A stretch of DNA of 26,191 nt from DASSUC01 sp035649895 (GCA_035649895.1 DASRIS010000079.1:1-26191); one strand, 5' to 3'; positions 15,320-23,080 are shown, numbered from the stretch's first letter. The notes: generated by a model not told the origin, from the letters alone. A program made the numbers and translations.

Positions 15320-18300
15320 TCACCGGGACGGCGCCGCCGGTGACACGGCGGCGGCCTGCAGGATGGTCTGTTCGGTGTGGTTGCCGTCCAGGTCCCCGGC
15401 GCTGACCCGCAGCGACAGCGTCGCGCCAGCCGGCAGCCAGCCGGCGGCCAGCGTCGCCCGCCACAGCCCCGGCCCGTACCGGCTCAGGGTCACATCCGAC
15501 CAGGTCGCCCCGGCGTCGGTGGAGAGCGACAGCGCGGCCGACGCGACCCAGCGGCTGCGGTCGTCGAGGCGTGCAGCCTCGACCTCGATGGTCACCGGCG
15601 CGGTCGGGTCGACCCGGCTGAGCGGGTCCACCGGCAGGTGCACCGCCACGTCGATGAGGGGCGCCGTCACCGAGGACTGCCGGCGCCCGGGCGGCGCCGA
15701 GACGAACGTCCAGGCCGAGTCCACCCGAGTCGACAGCGGCAGCGTGTCGGGCGCCAGCACCACGCTACGGGTGAGCCGGAACACCGCCGGCTCGGCCGGC
15801 ACCGGGTGCCCGCCCAGCGGCTCGGACCCCTCGGCTAGCAGCACACCGTTGCGGTAGAGCCGGAACTCCCGCTGCGCGAACGCGTACGAGGCGATGGAGC
15901 CGCTGTGCGGGCCGTCGTCGACCAGGTCGTTCATGCCGATGTGCAGCGCGGTACGGGTGCGGAACGCGGCGGCGGTGGTCCGCAGCGGCGCCCGCAGCCA
16001 GCTATGCTCCACAGTGGACTCGGCCCGGTACTCCTGCGGCGCCTGGCAGAAGCTCCCGATGCCCGCCTCGGCCAGCACCAACGTGGCGCACTGGAACCAG
16101 GACTGGCCCAGGCCGGCGCCGATGTGCTCGACCCGGTGCACCGGTGCCGGGCCGGGCACCGGCTGGAGCACGGCGACGCTGACCGGGTTGACATCGGTGA
16201 AGACGTGCCGCGCCTCCCGGTAGTCCACCGGCCGCGCGGGGGCATGGTAGGCCGTGCCAACCCGGGCGGTGTCCCGGGAGCCGACCACATAGCCCAGCGA
16301 CGCGGGGAAGCTCGGCCCGGCGAAGAGCAGGTCGTACGTTGCCATCCCGTCCGGTGTGGACAGCCGCCACTTGCTGCTCGCCTCCAGCCGGCCGTGGCGC
16401 ACCGGCTGGGTCGGCTGGACGAAGAGCCTGCCGTCGAGCACGTCCTGCGGGCTCGTGTCGTACCCCACCACGTAGCTACGCCGGACCCGGTCCTGCACGG
16501 CGACGAAGACGTGCACATCGGTGGGGACGGTGTCGACCCCGGCCACCGCGGCCGAGATCGGCTCGGCCGACCTGGCGTCGAGCACCACCTCGGTGTCGCC
16601 GGCAACAGCCACCTCGGCCACGGTCGTGATGGCGACCGACGTGACCACCGCAGCCGGCCCGGGAGCCACCGTGTCCGCCCCCACAGCCACCGTGTCCGGC
16701 CTGACAGCCACCGTGTCCGGCCTGACAGGTGCCGCAGCCGGCCCGGCTGGCGCCGCGTCCGGTACCGGCTCGCCGTCCTCCAGGGTCGGGACGGCGGCGG
16801 TGACCGTATAGAAGCCGGGCGCCACCCGTACCACCGCCTCGCCGTCGACCAGCAGCACCGGGTCTGGTGGGGAGGCGGTGACGTCGGTCAGGCTGATGAC
16901 CGTCGCGAGTGCCTCAACCCCGGTGGAGCCGTTGCGGTCCACACCGCGCAGGCGCAGCATGTGCCGCGTGGGCTCGTTCACCGCGCCGACCGGCACCCGC
17001 AGCACCGGGCCGCCGCCCAGCGGCGTGGCGATGATGGCTCCACTGTAGGCACCGGCACCGCCGAGCCCGGCGGTGAGCGTCACCGTGGCGGTCGCCAACC
17101 CGCCGGCCGGCAGCGTCAACCGAGCCGGAGACACAGCCAGCATGCCCTGCGGTGCCGGCCGTCCGTCCGGGCCGGCCAGGGCCGCGGCTAGGTCGACGGT
17201 GACGGCCGCCGGGCCGGTGTTGGCCAGCGGCAGCAGCCGGTCGGCCGGCGGCGTGCCCATCTGTGGATAGGGCGCCAGGCCGTACGAGAGATGGCCGCCA
17301 GTGCCGAGCAGTCGCTGGTCGATCGCTGGCCCGAGGTCCAGCCGGCCGGCGCCCCGCTCGAAGACCGAGCCGGGGCTGGGTGCGGCGGTGCCGACGAGCA
17401 CCGCCTTGAGCATCGCGGCGGTCCAGCCCGGCCGGCGCTGTGCCAGCAGGGCCGCGGCGCCAGCCACCTGCGGGGCCGCCATCGACGTGCCGGACGCCCG
17501 GGCGTAGTACGCCCCGACCGGCTCGCCGAACGCGATGCCGCCCGCCCGGGCCGCGATGATGTCGACCCCGGGCGCGACCAGGTCCGGCTTGACCGCGTAG
17601 TCGCCCAGCCGCGGACCCCGGCTGGAGAAGTCCGCCACCCGGTCGCGGGAGTCGGCGGCCCCGACGGTGAGCGCGGCGTCCGCGGCGCCGGGCGCGCCGA
17701 CCGTACCCGCTCCGGGTCCGGTGTTGCCGGCGCTGGCCACGAACAGCACCCCGTGCGAGGCGGTGAGCGCGTTGACCGCGAGGCTCATCGGGTCAAGGCC
17801 GGTGCTGGGCGTGCCCGAGCCCAGGCTCAGGTTGACCACCCGGGCACCGGCTCCGGCGGCCCACTCCATCCCGGCGATGACCGCGGAGAACGACCCCTGT
17901 CCGCGGTCGTCGAGCACTTTGCCGGAGAGCAGCCGGACCCCGAAGGCCACGCCCCGCCGGGCACCGCTGGAGGCGGCTCCGCTGCCCGCCACGAGCGAGG
18001 CGACGTGCGTACCGTGGCCGTTGCCGTCGGCGGTCGGGTCGTCGGTGAAGTTCTGCTCGGCGGCGACCCGACCGGCGAGGTCGGGGTGGCTCGGGTCCAC
18101 ACCGGTGTCCAGCACGGCCACGGCGACGCCCGCGCCGGACAGGCCCGCGGCCCAGGCCGCCGGAGCCCCGATCCGGGTCAGGTTGGCGTCGAGCGCTGTC
18201 GCGCGTACCCGGTCGTCGAGCGTTGCCGCGCGTACCCGGGCATCTAGCCAGACCCGCGCGGTGCCGGCCAGCGGGCCGGCGGCGAGCGACCCGGCGCGGA

Positions 18301-18847
18301 CCGGCGCCCCGGCCAGGGCCTGGCCGAGATCCGCGGCGGCGGCCTTGGGCAGCGCCACCGCGCTCGCCGCGATGCTGGGCAGCGTGCGGGTGACCCGCAG
18401 CGGTCCGCCGCCGAGCGCGGCCGGCGCGGGACCGGCCGGGTGGCGCACGATCAGCGGCAGCGCCGGCGCGTGCCGGTCGTCGTAGCCGGCGCGGGCCAGC
18501 GCGGTCACGTCGAACAGCTGCGGGTCGAGCACTGCCGGCACCAGGTGCGCCACGTCGCTGGGCACGACCCGCAGCCCGCCCGGCGTATAGATGGTGTGGA
18601 AGCCGACCCGCCGCCCGGGCCACCGCGCCGGCGCGATGCTCGCCGCCTGCCGGTCGCCGTCCGGGCTCAGCGTGACCCGGTCGCCGGTCACCAGCGTCAC
18701 CGTGACCAGGGGCCCGCCCGCCCCTGCCGGGCTCGGGCCGGGCGGGACGGCGCCGGCTGCGGGCGGCGGCAGGACCAATGCCACGAGTACGGCGCCAGCA
18801 AAGGCCAGCCAGCGGCGGGTACGCGCACAGCCCAGATCCATAGCCAT
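15320..18847 (-). CDS. Secreted subtilisin-like S8 serine peptidase with large C-terminal region
   Basis: 1175 residues from ATG 18847 (ATG 18841 is also possible). An N-terminal signal peptide is clear: RTRR, a hydrophobic core and PPPAAGA. A propeptide-like region precedes the S8 domain, whose triad is Asp about 246 (VLDTGVDPSHPDL), His281 (GNGHGTHVAS) and Ser455 (ASGTSMAAPQVAG), with oxyanion Asn about 375 (SAGNTG). After the domain come Ig-like/beta-rich segments and a Pro/Val linker with three copies of VxxDTVA, then a further several hundred residues without recognised motifs. It is expected to act extracellularly, degrading protein or maturing secreted proteins. It follows the alpha/beta hydrolase on the same strand by about 117 nt. 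Confidence 0.92.
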   Translation of the reverse strand: MAMDLGCARTRRWLAFAGAVLVALVLPPPAAGAVPPGPSPAGAGGPLVTVTLVTGDRVTLSPDGDRQAASIAPARWPGRRVGFHTIYTPGGLRVVPSDVAHLVPAVLDPQLFDVTALARAGYDDRHAPALPLIVRHPAGPAPAALGGGPLRVTRTLPSIAASAVALPKAAAADLGQALAGAPVRAGSLAAGPLAGTARVWLDARVRAATLDDRVRATALDANLTRIGAPAAWAAGLSGAGVAVAVLDTGVDPSHPDLAGRVAAEQNFTDDPTADGNGHGTHVASLVAGSGAASSGARRGVAFGVRLLSGKVLDDRGQGSFSAVIAGMEWAAGAGARVVNLSLGSGTPSTGLDPMSLAVNALTASHGVLFVASAGNTGPGAGTVGAPGAADAALTVGAADSRDRVADFSSRGPRLGDYAVKPDLVAPGVDIIAARAGGIAFGEPVGAYYARASGTSMAAPQVAGAAALLAQRRPGWTAAMLKAVLVGTAAPSPGSVFERGAGRLDLGPAIDQRLLGTGGHLSYGLAPYPQMGTPPADRLLPLANTGPAAVTVDLAAALAGPDGRPAPQGMLAVSPARLTLPAGGLATATVTLTAGLGGAGAYSGAIIATPLGGGPVLRVPVGAVNEPTRHMLRLRGVDRNGSTGVEALATVISLTDVTASPPDPVLLVDGEAVVRVAPGFYTVTAAVPTLEDGEPVPDAAPAGPAAAPVRPDTVAVRPDTVAVGADTVAPGPAAVVTSVAITTVAEVAVAGDTEVVLDARSAEPISAAVAGVDTVPTDVHVFVAVQDRVRRSYVVGYDTSPQDVLDGRLFVQPTQPVRHGRLEASSKWRLSTPDGMATYDLLFAGPSFPASLGYVVGSRDTARVGTAYHAPARPVDYREARHVFTDVNPVSVAVLQPVPGPAPVHRVEHIGAGLGQSWFQCATLVLAEAGIGSFCQAPQEYRAESTVEHSWLRAPLRTTAAAFRTRTALHIGMNDLVDDGPHSGSIASYAFAQREFRLYRNGVLLAEGSEPLGGHPVPAEPAVFRLTRSVVLAPDTLPLSTRVDSAWTFVSAPPGRRQSSVTAPLIDVAVHLPVDPLSRVDPTAPVTIEVEAARLDDRSRWVASAALSLSTDAGATWSDVTLSRYGPGLWRATLAAGWLPAGATLSLRVSAGDLDGNHTEQTILQAAAVSPAAPSR
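16665..16727 (-). repeat. Three 21-bp tandem repeats inside the S8 peptidase gene
   Basis: Units at 16665-16685, 16686-16706 and 16707-16727, the last two identical. They encode the seven-residue repeat VRPDTVA/VGADTVA in a linker after the catalytic part. Copy number may vary between strains. Confidence 0.85.
18188..18241 (-). repeat. 27-bp tandem duplication in the S8 peptidase prodomain region
   Basis: Units 18188-18214 and 18215-18241 share GTCGAGCG and GCGCGTACCCG blocks and encode (A/T)LDDRVRA-type repeats just before the catalytic domain. Confidence 0.7.
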
Positions 18848-18964
18848 CAGTAAGCCGGACCTGCCGCCAACCGTCAACGGCGCCGCTCGCGACGACCGGG
18901 AGATGGACCGGTGGTCACTCCTCCTGGAACACGTCTTCGAGCGACAGCCGGGCCCGGTGGCTGG

Positions 18965-19777
18965 TCAGCGGACCCCCTCGGCGAGTGCCACGACCGCGTC
19001 CACCACCTGCGGGCCGGCGAAGAGCGCCAGGTCGTTGTGGTCCGCACCGGCCACCGCAGTGACCTGCACCGGGCCGGCCGCCCGCTCGGCCACGGCCCGG
19101 CTCTGCTCCGGTGGCACGACCGAGTCGGCCGTGCCGTAGACCACCGCGGTCGGCACCGGCACCGCCGCCACCTGCTCGGCGACCGGGTACCGGTCGCGCA
19201 GCAGCAGCCGTACCGGCAGGAACGGGTAGTGCTCCGCGCCGACCGCGGCGAGGTCGGTGAACGGGGACCGCAGCACCAGGCCGCCCGGCCGGTGCTCGGT
19301 GGCGAGCTCGGCGACCACCCCGCAGCCCAGGCTCTCGCCGAAGTAGATGATCCGGCCGGCCGGCACTCCGGCCACGTCCACCAGGAAGTGGTACGCCGCC
19401 CGGGCGTCCCGGGACAGTCCGGCCGCGGTCGGGGCGCCGGCGTTGCCGCCGTACCCGCGGTAGTCGAAGAGCAGCACGGCGAACCCGGCGCCGGCCAGCG
19501 CCGCGGCGAGCGGGGCGCGCCCGGCGCGGTTGCCGGCGTTGCCCGGCGCGACCAGCACGGCCATGCCGCGCGGCGGCGCGCGGGGCGGCACCCACCAGGC
19601 GCCCAGGCGCAGCCCGTCCGAGGTGTCGAGGGTGACGTCCCGCGCGCCGGGGAGCACGCTCGCCGCGGTCGGGGCCGGGGAGCGGTCGGGCAGGTAGACC
19701 AGCCGGCGCTGCCCGAGCCAGGCCAGCACCAGGAGCACGACCAGTGCCACCAGCAGGATGACCACGGTTCGCCGCAT
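18965..19777 (-). CDS. Membrane-anchored alpha/beta hydrolase (BEM46/ABHD13-like)
   Basis: 270 residues. An N-terminal hydrophobic helix (residues 4-21) after two Arg looks like a signal anchor, putting the enzyme on the outer face of the membrane. The hydrolase fold shows the oxyanion block VAPGNAGNR, the nucleophile elbow GESLGCG (Ser149), Asp218 in YGTADSVVPP, and His247 in GADHNDL, a complete triad. This resembles the BEM46/YfhR/ABHD13 group of serine hydrolases, for which ester or thioester substrates are suspected but not certain. ATG at 19777. It is divergent from the XRE gene with only 42 nt between the starts, so the two promoters must overlap, and it may be cotranscribed with the S8 peptidase. 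Confidence 0.85.
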   Translation of the reverse strand: MRRTVVILLVALVVLLVLAWLGQRRLVYLPDRSPAPTAASVLPGARDVTLDTSDGLRLGAWWVPPRAPPRGMAVLVAPGNAGNRAGRAPLAAALAGAGFAVLLFDYRGYGGNAGAPTAAGLSRDARAAYHFLVDVAGVPAGRIIYFGESLGCGVVAELATEHRPGGLVLRSPFTDLAAVGAEHYPFLPVRLLLRDRYPVAEQVAAVPVPTAVVYGTADSVVPPEQSRAVAERAAGPVQVTAVAGADHNDLALFAGPQVVDAVVALAEGVR

Positions 19778-19805
19778 GGCTACAAGTCAACCCCGCGCCC
19801 GTCAT

Positions 19806-19821
19806 ATATCATTGCTGATAT
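19806..19821. promoter_or_regulatory. Inverted repeat over the XRE start codon, likely operator
   Basis: ATATCA (19806-19811), a 4-nt spacer, and TGATAT (19816-19821) form a perfect 6-bp inverted repeat in an AT-rich island. It reaches into the XRE ATG (19820-19822) and lies in the 42-nt divergent gap. This fits autorepression and control of the divergent hydrolase. Confidence 0.55.
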
Positions 19822-20125
19822 GGCCGACGACCGCCTACCAATCCTGCCAGGCTTCCGGGAGATGGCCGCGCGCCGCGCGCGGGCACGCCAGGAGCTGCTG
19901 GCCGAGCTGGTCGAGCAGCGCCGGGTGGCCGGGCTGTCGCAGGCCGACGTCGCCGAGCGGATGGGCACCTCCCAACCGGCGGTGGCGCGGCTGGAGTCGG
20001 GCGGCGTCGACGCCCGGCTGTCCACACTAGAGCGTTACGCCGCGGCGGTCGGGCACCGGCTGGAGCTGCGGCTGGGCCCAAGCCAGACGAGGGGAGACCG
20101 TCATGGACATCCGGCTGGCCGCTGA
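19820..20125 (+). CDS. XRE-family helix-turn-helix regulator (HigA-like)
   Basis: 101 residues. A helical lead (FREMAARRARARQELLAELVEQRR) is followed by the HTH GLSQADVAERMGTSQPAVARLESGGVDARLSTLERYAAAVGHRLELRLG, a textbook Cro/CI-type domain with recognition helix around SQPAVARLE. The form is that of HigA antitoxins, but no RelE/HigB toxin lies beside it. Instead its 3' end overlaps the next gene, which starts at 20103, by 23 nt. It is probably an autoregulator of this operon through the inverted repeat on its start codon. No Shine-Dalgarno is visible, so it may be translated from a leaderless message. Confidence 0.85.
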   Translation: MADDRLPILPGFREMAARRARARQELLAELVEQRRVAGLSQADVAERMGTSQPAVARLESGGVDARLSTLERYAAAVGHRLELRLGPSQTRGDRHGHPAGR

Positions 20126-20738
20126 CCCGCCGCGGCACCTGCCGCCGCAGCCGCCGGTGCCGCCACCGCCGCCGGGCGGGGACCCCGCCCCGTGGCTGGA
20201 GGAGCGCCTGTTCGACCGGCGGGTGGTGCTGCTGTCCGGGCCGCTGACCCAGGCCGCCGCCACCCGTGCGGCAGCCGCCCTGCTCACGCTCGACGCGCTC
20301 GGCACCGACCCGGTGCGGCTGCACATCGGTGCCGGGGAAGGGGAGCTGACCGCGGCGTTCACCGTCATCGACGCGCTCGACGCGATGCAGGCGCCCGTGC
20401 AGGCGCTCGCGGTCGGCGAGGTGGGCGGGGCCGCCATCGGGGTGTACGCCGCGGCCGGGCAGCGGCTGGCCTACCCGCACTCCCGCTTCCGGCTGGCCGA
20501 GCCGAAGGTCGCGGGCGTGGCCGGCACCGCCGACGAGGTGGTCGCCGCCGCCGGCCGCTACCTGCGCGACCTCGAGGATCTGGTGCTGCGGGTGGTGGCG
20601 GCCACCGGGCAGCAGCGCAGCCGCGTCGAGGACGACCTCGCCGCCGGCCGTACGCTCACCGCCGACCAGGCCCGGGAGTACGGTCTCGTGCAGACCGTGC
20701 TCTCCCCAGGACCGCCGCGAAGCGGCGGGAAGGAGTGA
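20103..20738 (+). CDS. ClpP-fold protein lacking the catalytic triad (pseudo-protease)
   Basis: 211 residues: a Pro-rich head (14-30) then a ClpP-like fold. ERLFDRRVVLLSGPL corresponds to SRLLKERVIFLTGQV of E. coli ClpP, VIDALDAMQAPVQALAVGEV to [20 protein letters not shown], and LTADQAREYGLVQTVL to LSAPEAVEYGLVDSIL. At the nucleophile elbow (GQAASMGA in E. coli) it reads GEVGGAAIGV (105-114) with no Ser. The His of IHQP is Ala132 (LAEP), and the Asp before the AEEA-type motif is Gly182. It is therefore probably inactive as a serine protease and may be a structural, regulatory or chaperone-binding ring subunit. AGGGGAG lies 7 nt before the ATG. It overlaps the XRE gene and sits 3 nt before the next. 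Confidence 0.8.
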   Translation: MDIRLAADPPRHLPPQPPVPPPPPGGDPAPWLEERLFDRRVVLLSGPLTQAAATRAAAALLTLDALGTDPVRLHIGAGEGELTAAFTVIDALDAMQAPVQALAVGEVGGAAIGVYAAAGQRLAYPHSRFRLAEPKVAGVAGTADEVVAAAGRYLRDLEDLVLRVVAATGQQRSRVEDDLAAGRTLTADQAREYGLVQTVLSPGPPRSGGKE

Positions 20739-20741
20739 CGC

Positions 20742-22025
20742 ATGGCGTTCCAGGTGGACCGGGTCCGGGCGACCTACCCCGCCCTCGCCGACGGGCACGC
20801 GTACCTCGACGGCGCCGCGGGCACCCAGGTGCCGGAGGCGGTGATCGAGGCCATCTCCAGCGCATACCGCGGCGGCATCGGCAACGTCGGCGGCGCCTTC
20901 CCGGCGAGCCGGCGCTCCGACGCGATCGTGGCCGAGTGCCGGCGGGCCGTCGCCGACCTCGTCGGCGGGCAGCCCGAGGGCGTGGTGCTGGGTCCCAACA
21001 TGACCACGCTCACCTACCGCCTCGCCTACGCGCTCGCGGGCACCTGGCGCCCCGGCGACGAGGTGGTCGTCACGCGGCTGGACCACGACGCCAACGTGCG
21101 CCCGTGGACGCAGGCGGCGGCGCGGGCCGGGGCCCAGGTGCGCTGGGCCGACGTGGACCTGGCCAGCGGGGAGCTGCCCACCGAGCAGTACGACGAGCTG
21201 CTGTCCCCGCGGACCCGGCTGGTGGCGGTCACCGCGGCCAGCAACGTGCTCGGCACCCGGCCGGACGTGGCCGAGATCGCCAAGCGGGCGCACGAGGTGG
21301 GGGCGGTGGTCTTCGTCGACGGGGTGCACGCCACCGCGCACGGCCCGGTCGACATGGGAGCGCTCGGCGCGGACGCCTACGCCACCAGCGCCTACAAGTG
21401 GTGCGGCCCGCACATCGGCGCGGTGGTCGCCGATCCACAGCTGCTGGCCGGGCTGCGCCCGGACAAGCTGGCGTCCTCGCCGGACGAGGTGCCCGACCGG
21501 TTCGAGACCGGCACGGCGCCGCTGGCCGACCTGGCCGGCACGGTCGCCGCGGTGGACCACCTGGCCGGTCTCGACCCAGCTGCGGCCGGCACCCGCCGGC
21601 AGCGGCTGCTCGCCTCGCTCGCCGCCGCCGAAGCGTACGAGCTGGAGCTCTTCGCCGTGCTGGTGGACGGGCTGGCGCAGCTGGAGCACGTGACGACGTA
21701 CGGCCGGCCAGCCCGGCGCACCGCGACGGCCTACTTCCAGGTGGCCGGGCAGGCTCCGGCGGCGGTCGCCGAGCACCTGGCCGGGCGCGGGGTGAACGTG
21801 TGGAACGGGCACAACTACGCCTGGGAGCTGACCGGCGCCCTCGGCATCCGCGACAGCGGCGGTGCCGTACGCGCTGGGCTGGTCCACTACAACGACCGCT
21901 CTGACGTCGACCGGCTGCTGGAGGGGCTGGCCGAGCTGGCGCCGCTGGCGAGCGCTGACCGTTCCCCAGCGCCGGGCCGGTCTACCGGCCTCGACCCGGC
22001 GGGGTCGGCACGAAGTGAGGATTAG
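20742..22025 (+). CDS. Cysteine desulfurase-like class V aminotransferase without active-site Cys loop
   Basis: 427 residues of fold-type I PLP enzyme. The N-terminus (YLDGAAGTQVP), the cofactor Asp193 (VFVDGVHATAH) and the Schiff-base Lys219 (TSAYKWCGPHIG) identify the SufS/class V group, in the branch usually called cysteine desulfurase-like protein. In true SufS/CsdA the C-terminal region has RxGHHCA with the persulfide Cys; the same place here reads WNGHNYAWE, so no nucleophilic Cys is available. It may instead be a lyase, aminotransferase or amino-acid-modifying enzyme; its substrate is unknown. GAAGGAG lies 7 nt before the ATG, 3 nt after the pseudo-ClpP stop, so the genes are co-expressed. 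Confidence 0.85.
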   Translation: MAFQVDRVRATYPALADGHAYLDGAAGTQVPEAVIEAISSAYRGGIGNVGGAFPASRRSDAIVAECRRAVADLVGGQPEGVVLGPNMTTLTYRLAYALAGTWRPGDEVVVTRLDHDANVRPWTQAAARAGAQVRWADVDLASGELPTEQYDELLSPRTRLVAVTAASNVLGTRPDVAEIAKRAHEVGAVVFVDGVHATAHGPVDMGALGADAYATSAYKWCGPHIGAVVADPQLLAGLRPDKLASSPDEVPDRFETGTAPLADLAGTVAAVDHLAGLDPAAAGTRRQRLLASLAAAEAYELELFAVLVDGLAQLEHVTTYGRPARRTATAYFQVAGQAPAAVAEHLAGRGVNVWNGHNYAWELTGALGIRDSGGAVRAGLVHYNDRSDVDRLLEGLAELAPLASADRSPAPGRSTGLDPAGSARSED

Positions 22026-22056
22026 AGCGCGGCTACCGCCCCATAACGTGAGGCCA

Positions 22057-22087
22057 ACCGGACCTCCAGTGACCGGACCTCCCAGTG
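22057..22087 (+). repeat. Short tandem duplication upstream of the DxDxDG protein gene
   Basis: ACCGGACCTCCAGTG (22057-22071) is followed at once by the same sequence with one extra C (22072-22087). It sits just before the ribosome binding site region (GAAAGGCG) of the next gene and may be a slippage product or a paired regulator site. Confidence 0.7.
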
Positions 22088-22100
22088 AAAGGCGACCGCC

Positions 22101-22619
22101 ATGATCGAGCACCCGTACCTCGACTTTGACGGCGACGGTCACGGCGACTCGTACGACACGATCGTCGACCCGCTCGGCCACCACGCATTCCTCCACCACG
22201 ATGTGCACGGGCACGTCGACGCGATCGCCTTTGACAGCAACGGCGACGGCATCGTCGAGAGCATGACCGTGGACTCCGACCACGACGGCACGCTGGACCA
22301 CGTCCTCGACGACACCAACGGCGACGGCATCATGGACACCTCGAACCCGGCGGGCGGGTTCCCACAGCCGATCCAGCACCCGTGGATCGACTTCGACGGT
22401 GACGGCTCCGGCGACCCGTACCTGGCCTCCTCCCACGGCTTTGCGCAGTCCTACTACCACACCGACGGCTACGGTCACGTGGATGCGATCGCGGTTGACC
22501 ACGACGTGGACGGCCTGATCGACGCGATGCTGGTCGACGCGGACCACGATGGCCACCTCGACCACCAGCTCACCGACACCAACGGCGACGGCGTCATGGA
22601 CGCCTCGCAGCCGCTGTAG
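22101..22619 (+). CDS. Two-repeat protein with eight DxDxDG calcium-type loops
   Basis: 172 residues, very rich in Asp, Gly and His. It is two tandem repeats of about 85 residues (starting near 4 and 92), each with the order HP(Y/W)(L/I)DFDGDG..GD, GHVDAIA, D....DG..(E/D), D.DHDG.LDH and DTNGDG.MD. Eight loops fit the EF-hand/thrombospondin-3-like DxDxDG motif, at about residues 8, 45, 58, 71, 98, 133, 146 and 159. It probably binds several Ca2+ ions; the many His could also bind other metals. There is no signal peptide or membrane segment. The start is set by AAAGGCG upstream of ATG 22101. It may be the last gene of the preceding operon (75 nt gap). I know no characterised homologue. Confidence 0.8.
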   Translation: MIEHPYLDFDGDGHGDSYDTIVDPLGHHAFLHHDVHGHVDAIAFDSNGDGIVESMTVDSDHDGTLDHVLDDTNGDGIMDTSNPAGGFPQPIQHPWIDFDGDGSGDPYLASSHGFAQSYYHTDGYGHVDAIAVDHDVDGLIDAMLVDADHDGHLDHQLTDTNGDGVMDASQPL

Positions 22620-22629
22620 GCGGACTCCA

Positions 22630-22666
22630 GCGCGCGCCGGCCGCACGAGGCGAGCCCGGCGCGCGC
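22630..22666. terminator. Strong GC hairpin between convergent genes
   Basis: GCGCGCGCCGG (22630-22640) pairs perfectly with CCGGCGCGCGC (22656-22666) across a 15-nt loop, between the stop at 22619 and the convergent stop at 22700. Without a U-tract this is not classical, but GC-only hairpins are common 3' ends in actinobacteria. Confidence 0.5.
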
Positions 22667-22699
22667 CGGCATCTGGGTCGGCTTCGGGGTCAGCCCGGA

Positions 22700-23080
22700 T
22701 CAGCCCGGCACCGAGCGCGGTCCCAGGACCTCGGCTCCCAGCGCCGACACCCGGCCACGTAACGCCCGGTCGGCGGTGACCACCGCCAACCGCCGGCCGG
22801 CACCTTCGCTGCGCAGCAGTTCGACGATCGCGTCGTCTCCCGACCCCGCCGCCGGGACCACTCGTACGCCGGGCGCATCCGGCACGCCCCGAGCCGCTCC
22901 CTCGACCACGAGTACGACATCGACCGGCGGCCCGAAGCCGGCCAGGCCGTCGCGGGCCACCGCCACCAGGCGGTCCCGCAGCCGTTGGGTGGCTCCCGCG
23001 CGGTCCCGCCACCAGCCGTCGGGCACCGAGCCGACCACGTTGGCGGCGTCCACAACGAGCAGGCCGGGACGCTCCGTCAC
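22700..23080 (-). CDS. NYN/PIN-like domain protein (YacP-like, putative RNase)
   Basis: 126 residues from GTG 23080. The opening strand GLLVVDAANVVGS (D11, N14) is the first acidic block of the NYN/PIN nuclease fold. AGSGDDAIVELL (D82, D83) and LAVVTADRALRGRV (D104) are the other acidic blocks, and the protein ends after the strand SALGAEVLGP. Conserved Asp at all three places suggests metal-dependent RNase activity, as in YacP/Rae1-like proteins; the target is unknown. The length is that of a bare single domain. It is convergent with the DxDxDG gene. No strong Shine-Dalgarno is seen. Confidence 0.75.
   Translation of the reverse strand: MTERPGLLVVDAANVVGSVPDGWWRDRAGATQRLRDRLVAVARDGLAGFGPPVDVVLVVEGAARGVPDAPGVRVVPAAGSGDDAIVELLRSEGAGRRLAVVTADRALRGRVSALGAEVLGPRSVPG

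Noticed and set aside
15905..17191. A 428-codon plus-strand frame within the S8 peptidase region.
   Set aside because: It is antisense to a clear S8 peptidase reading frame and has no recognisable domain.
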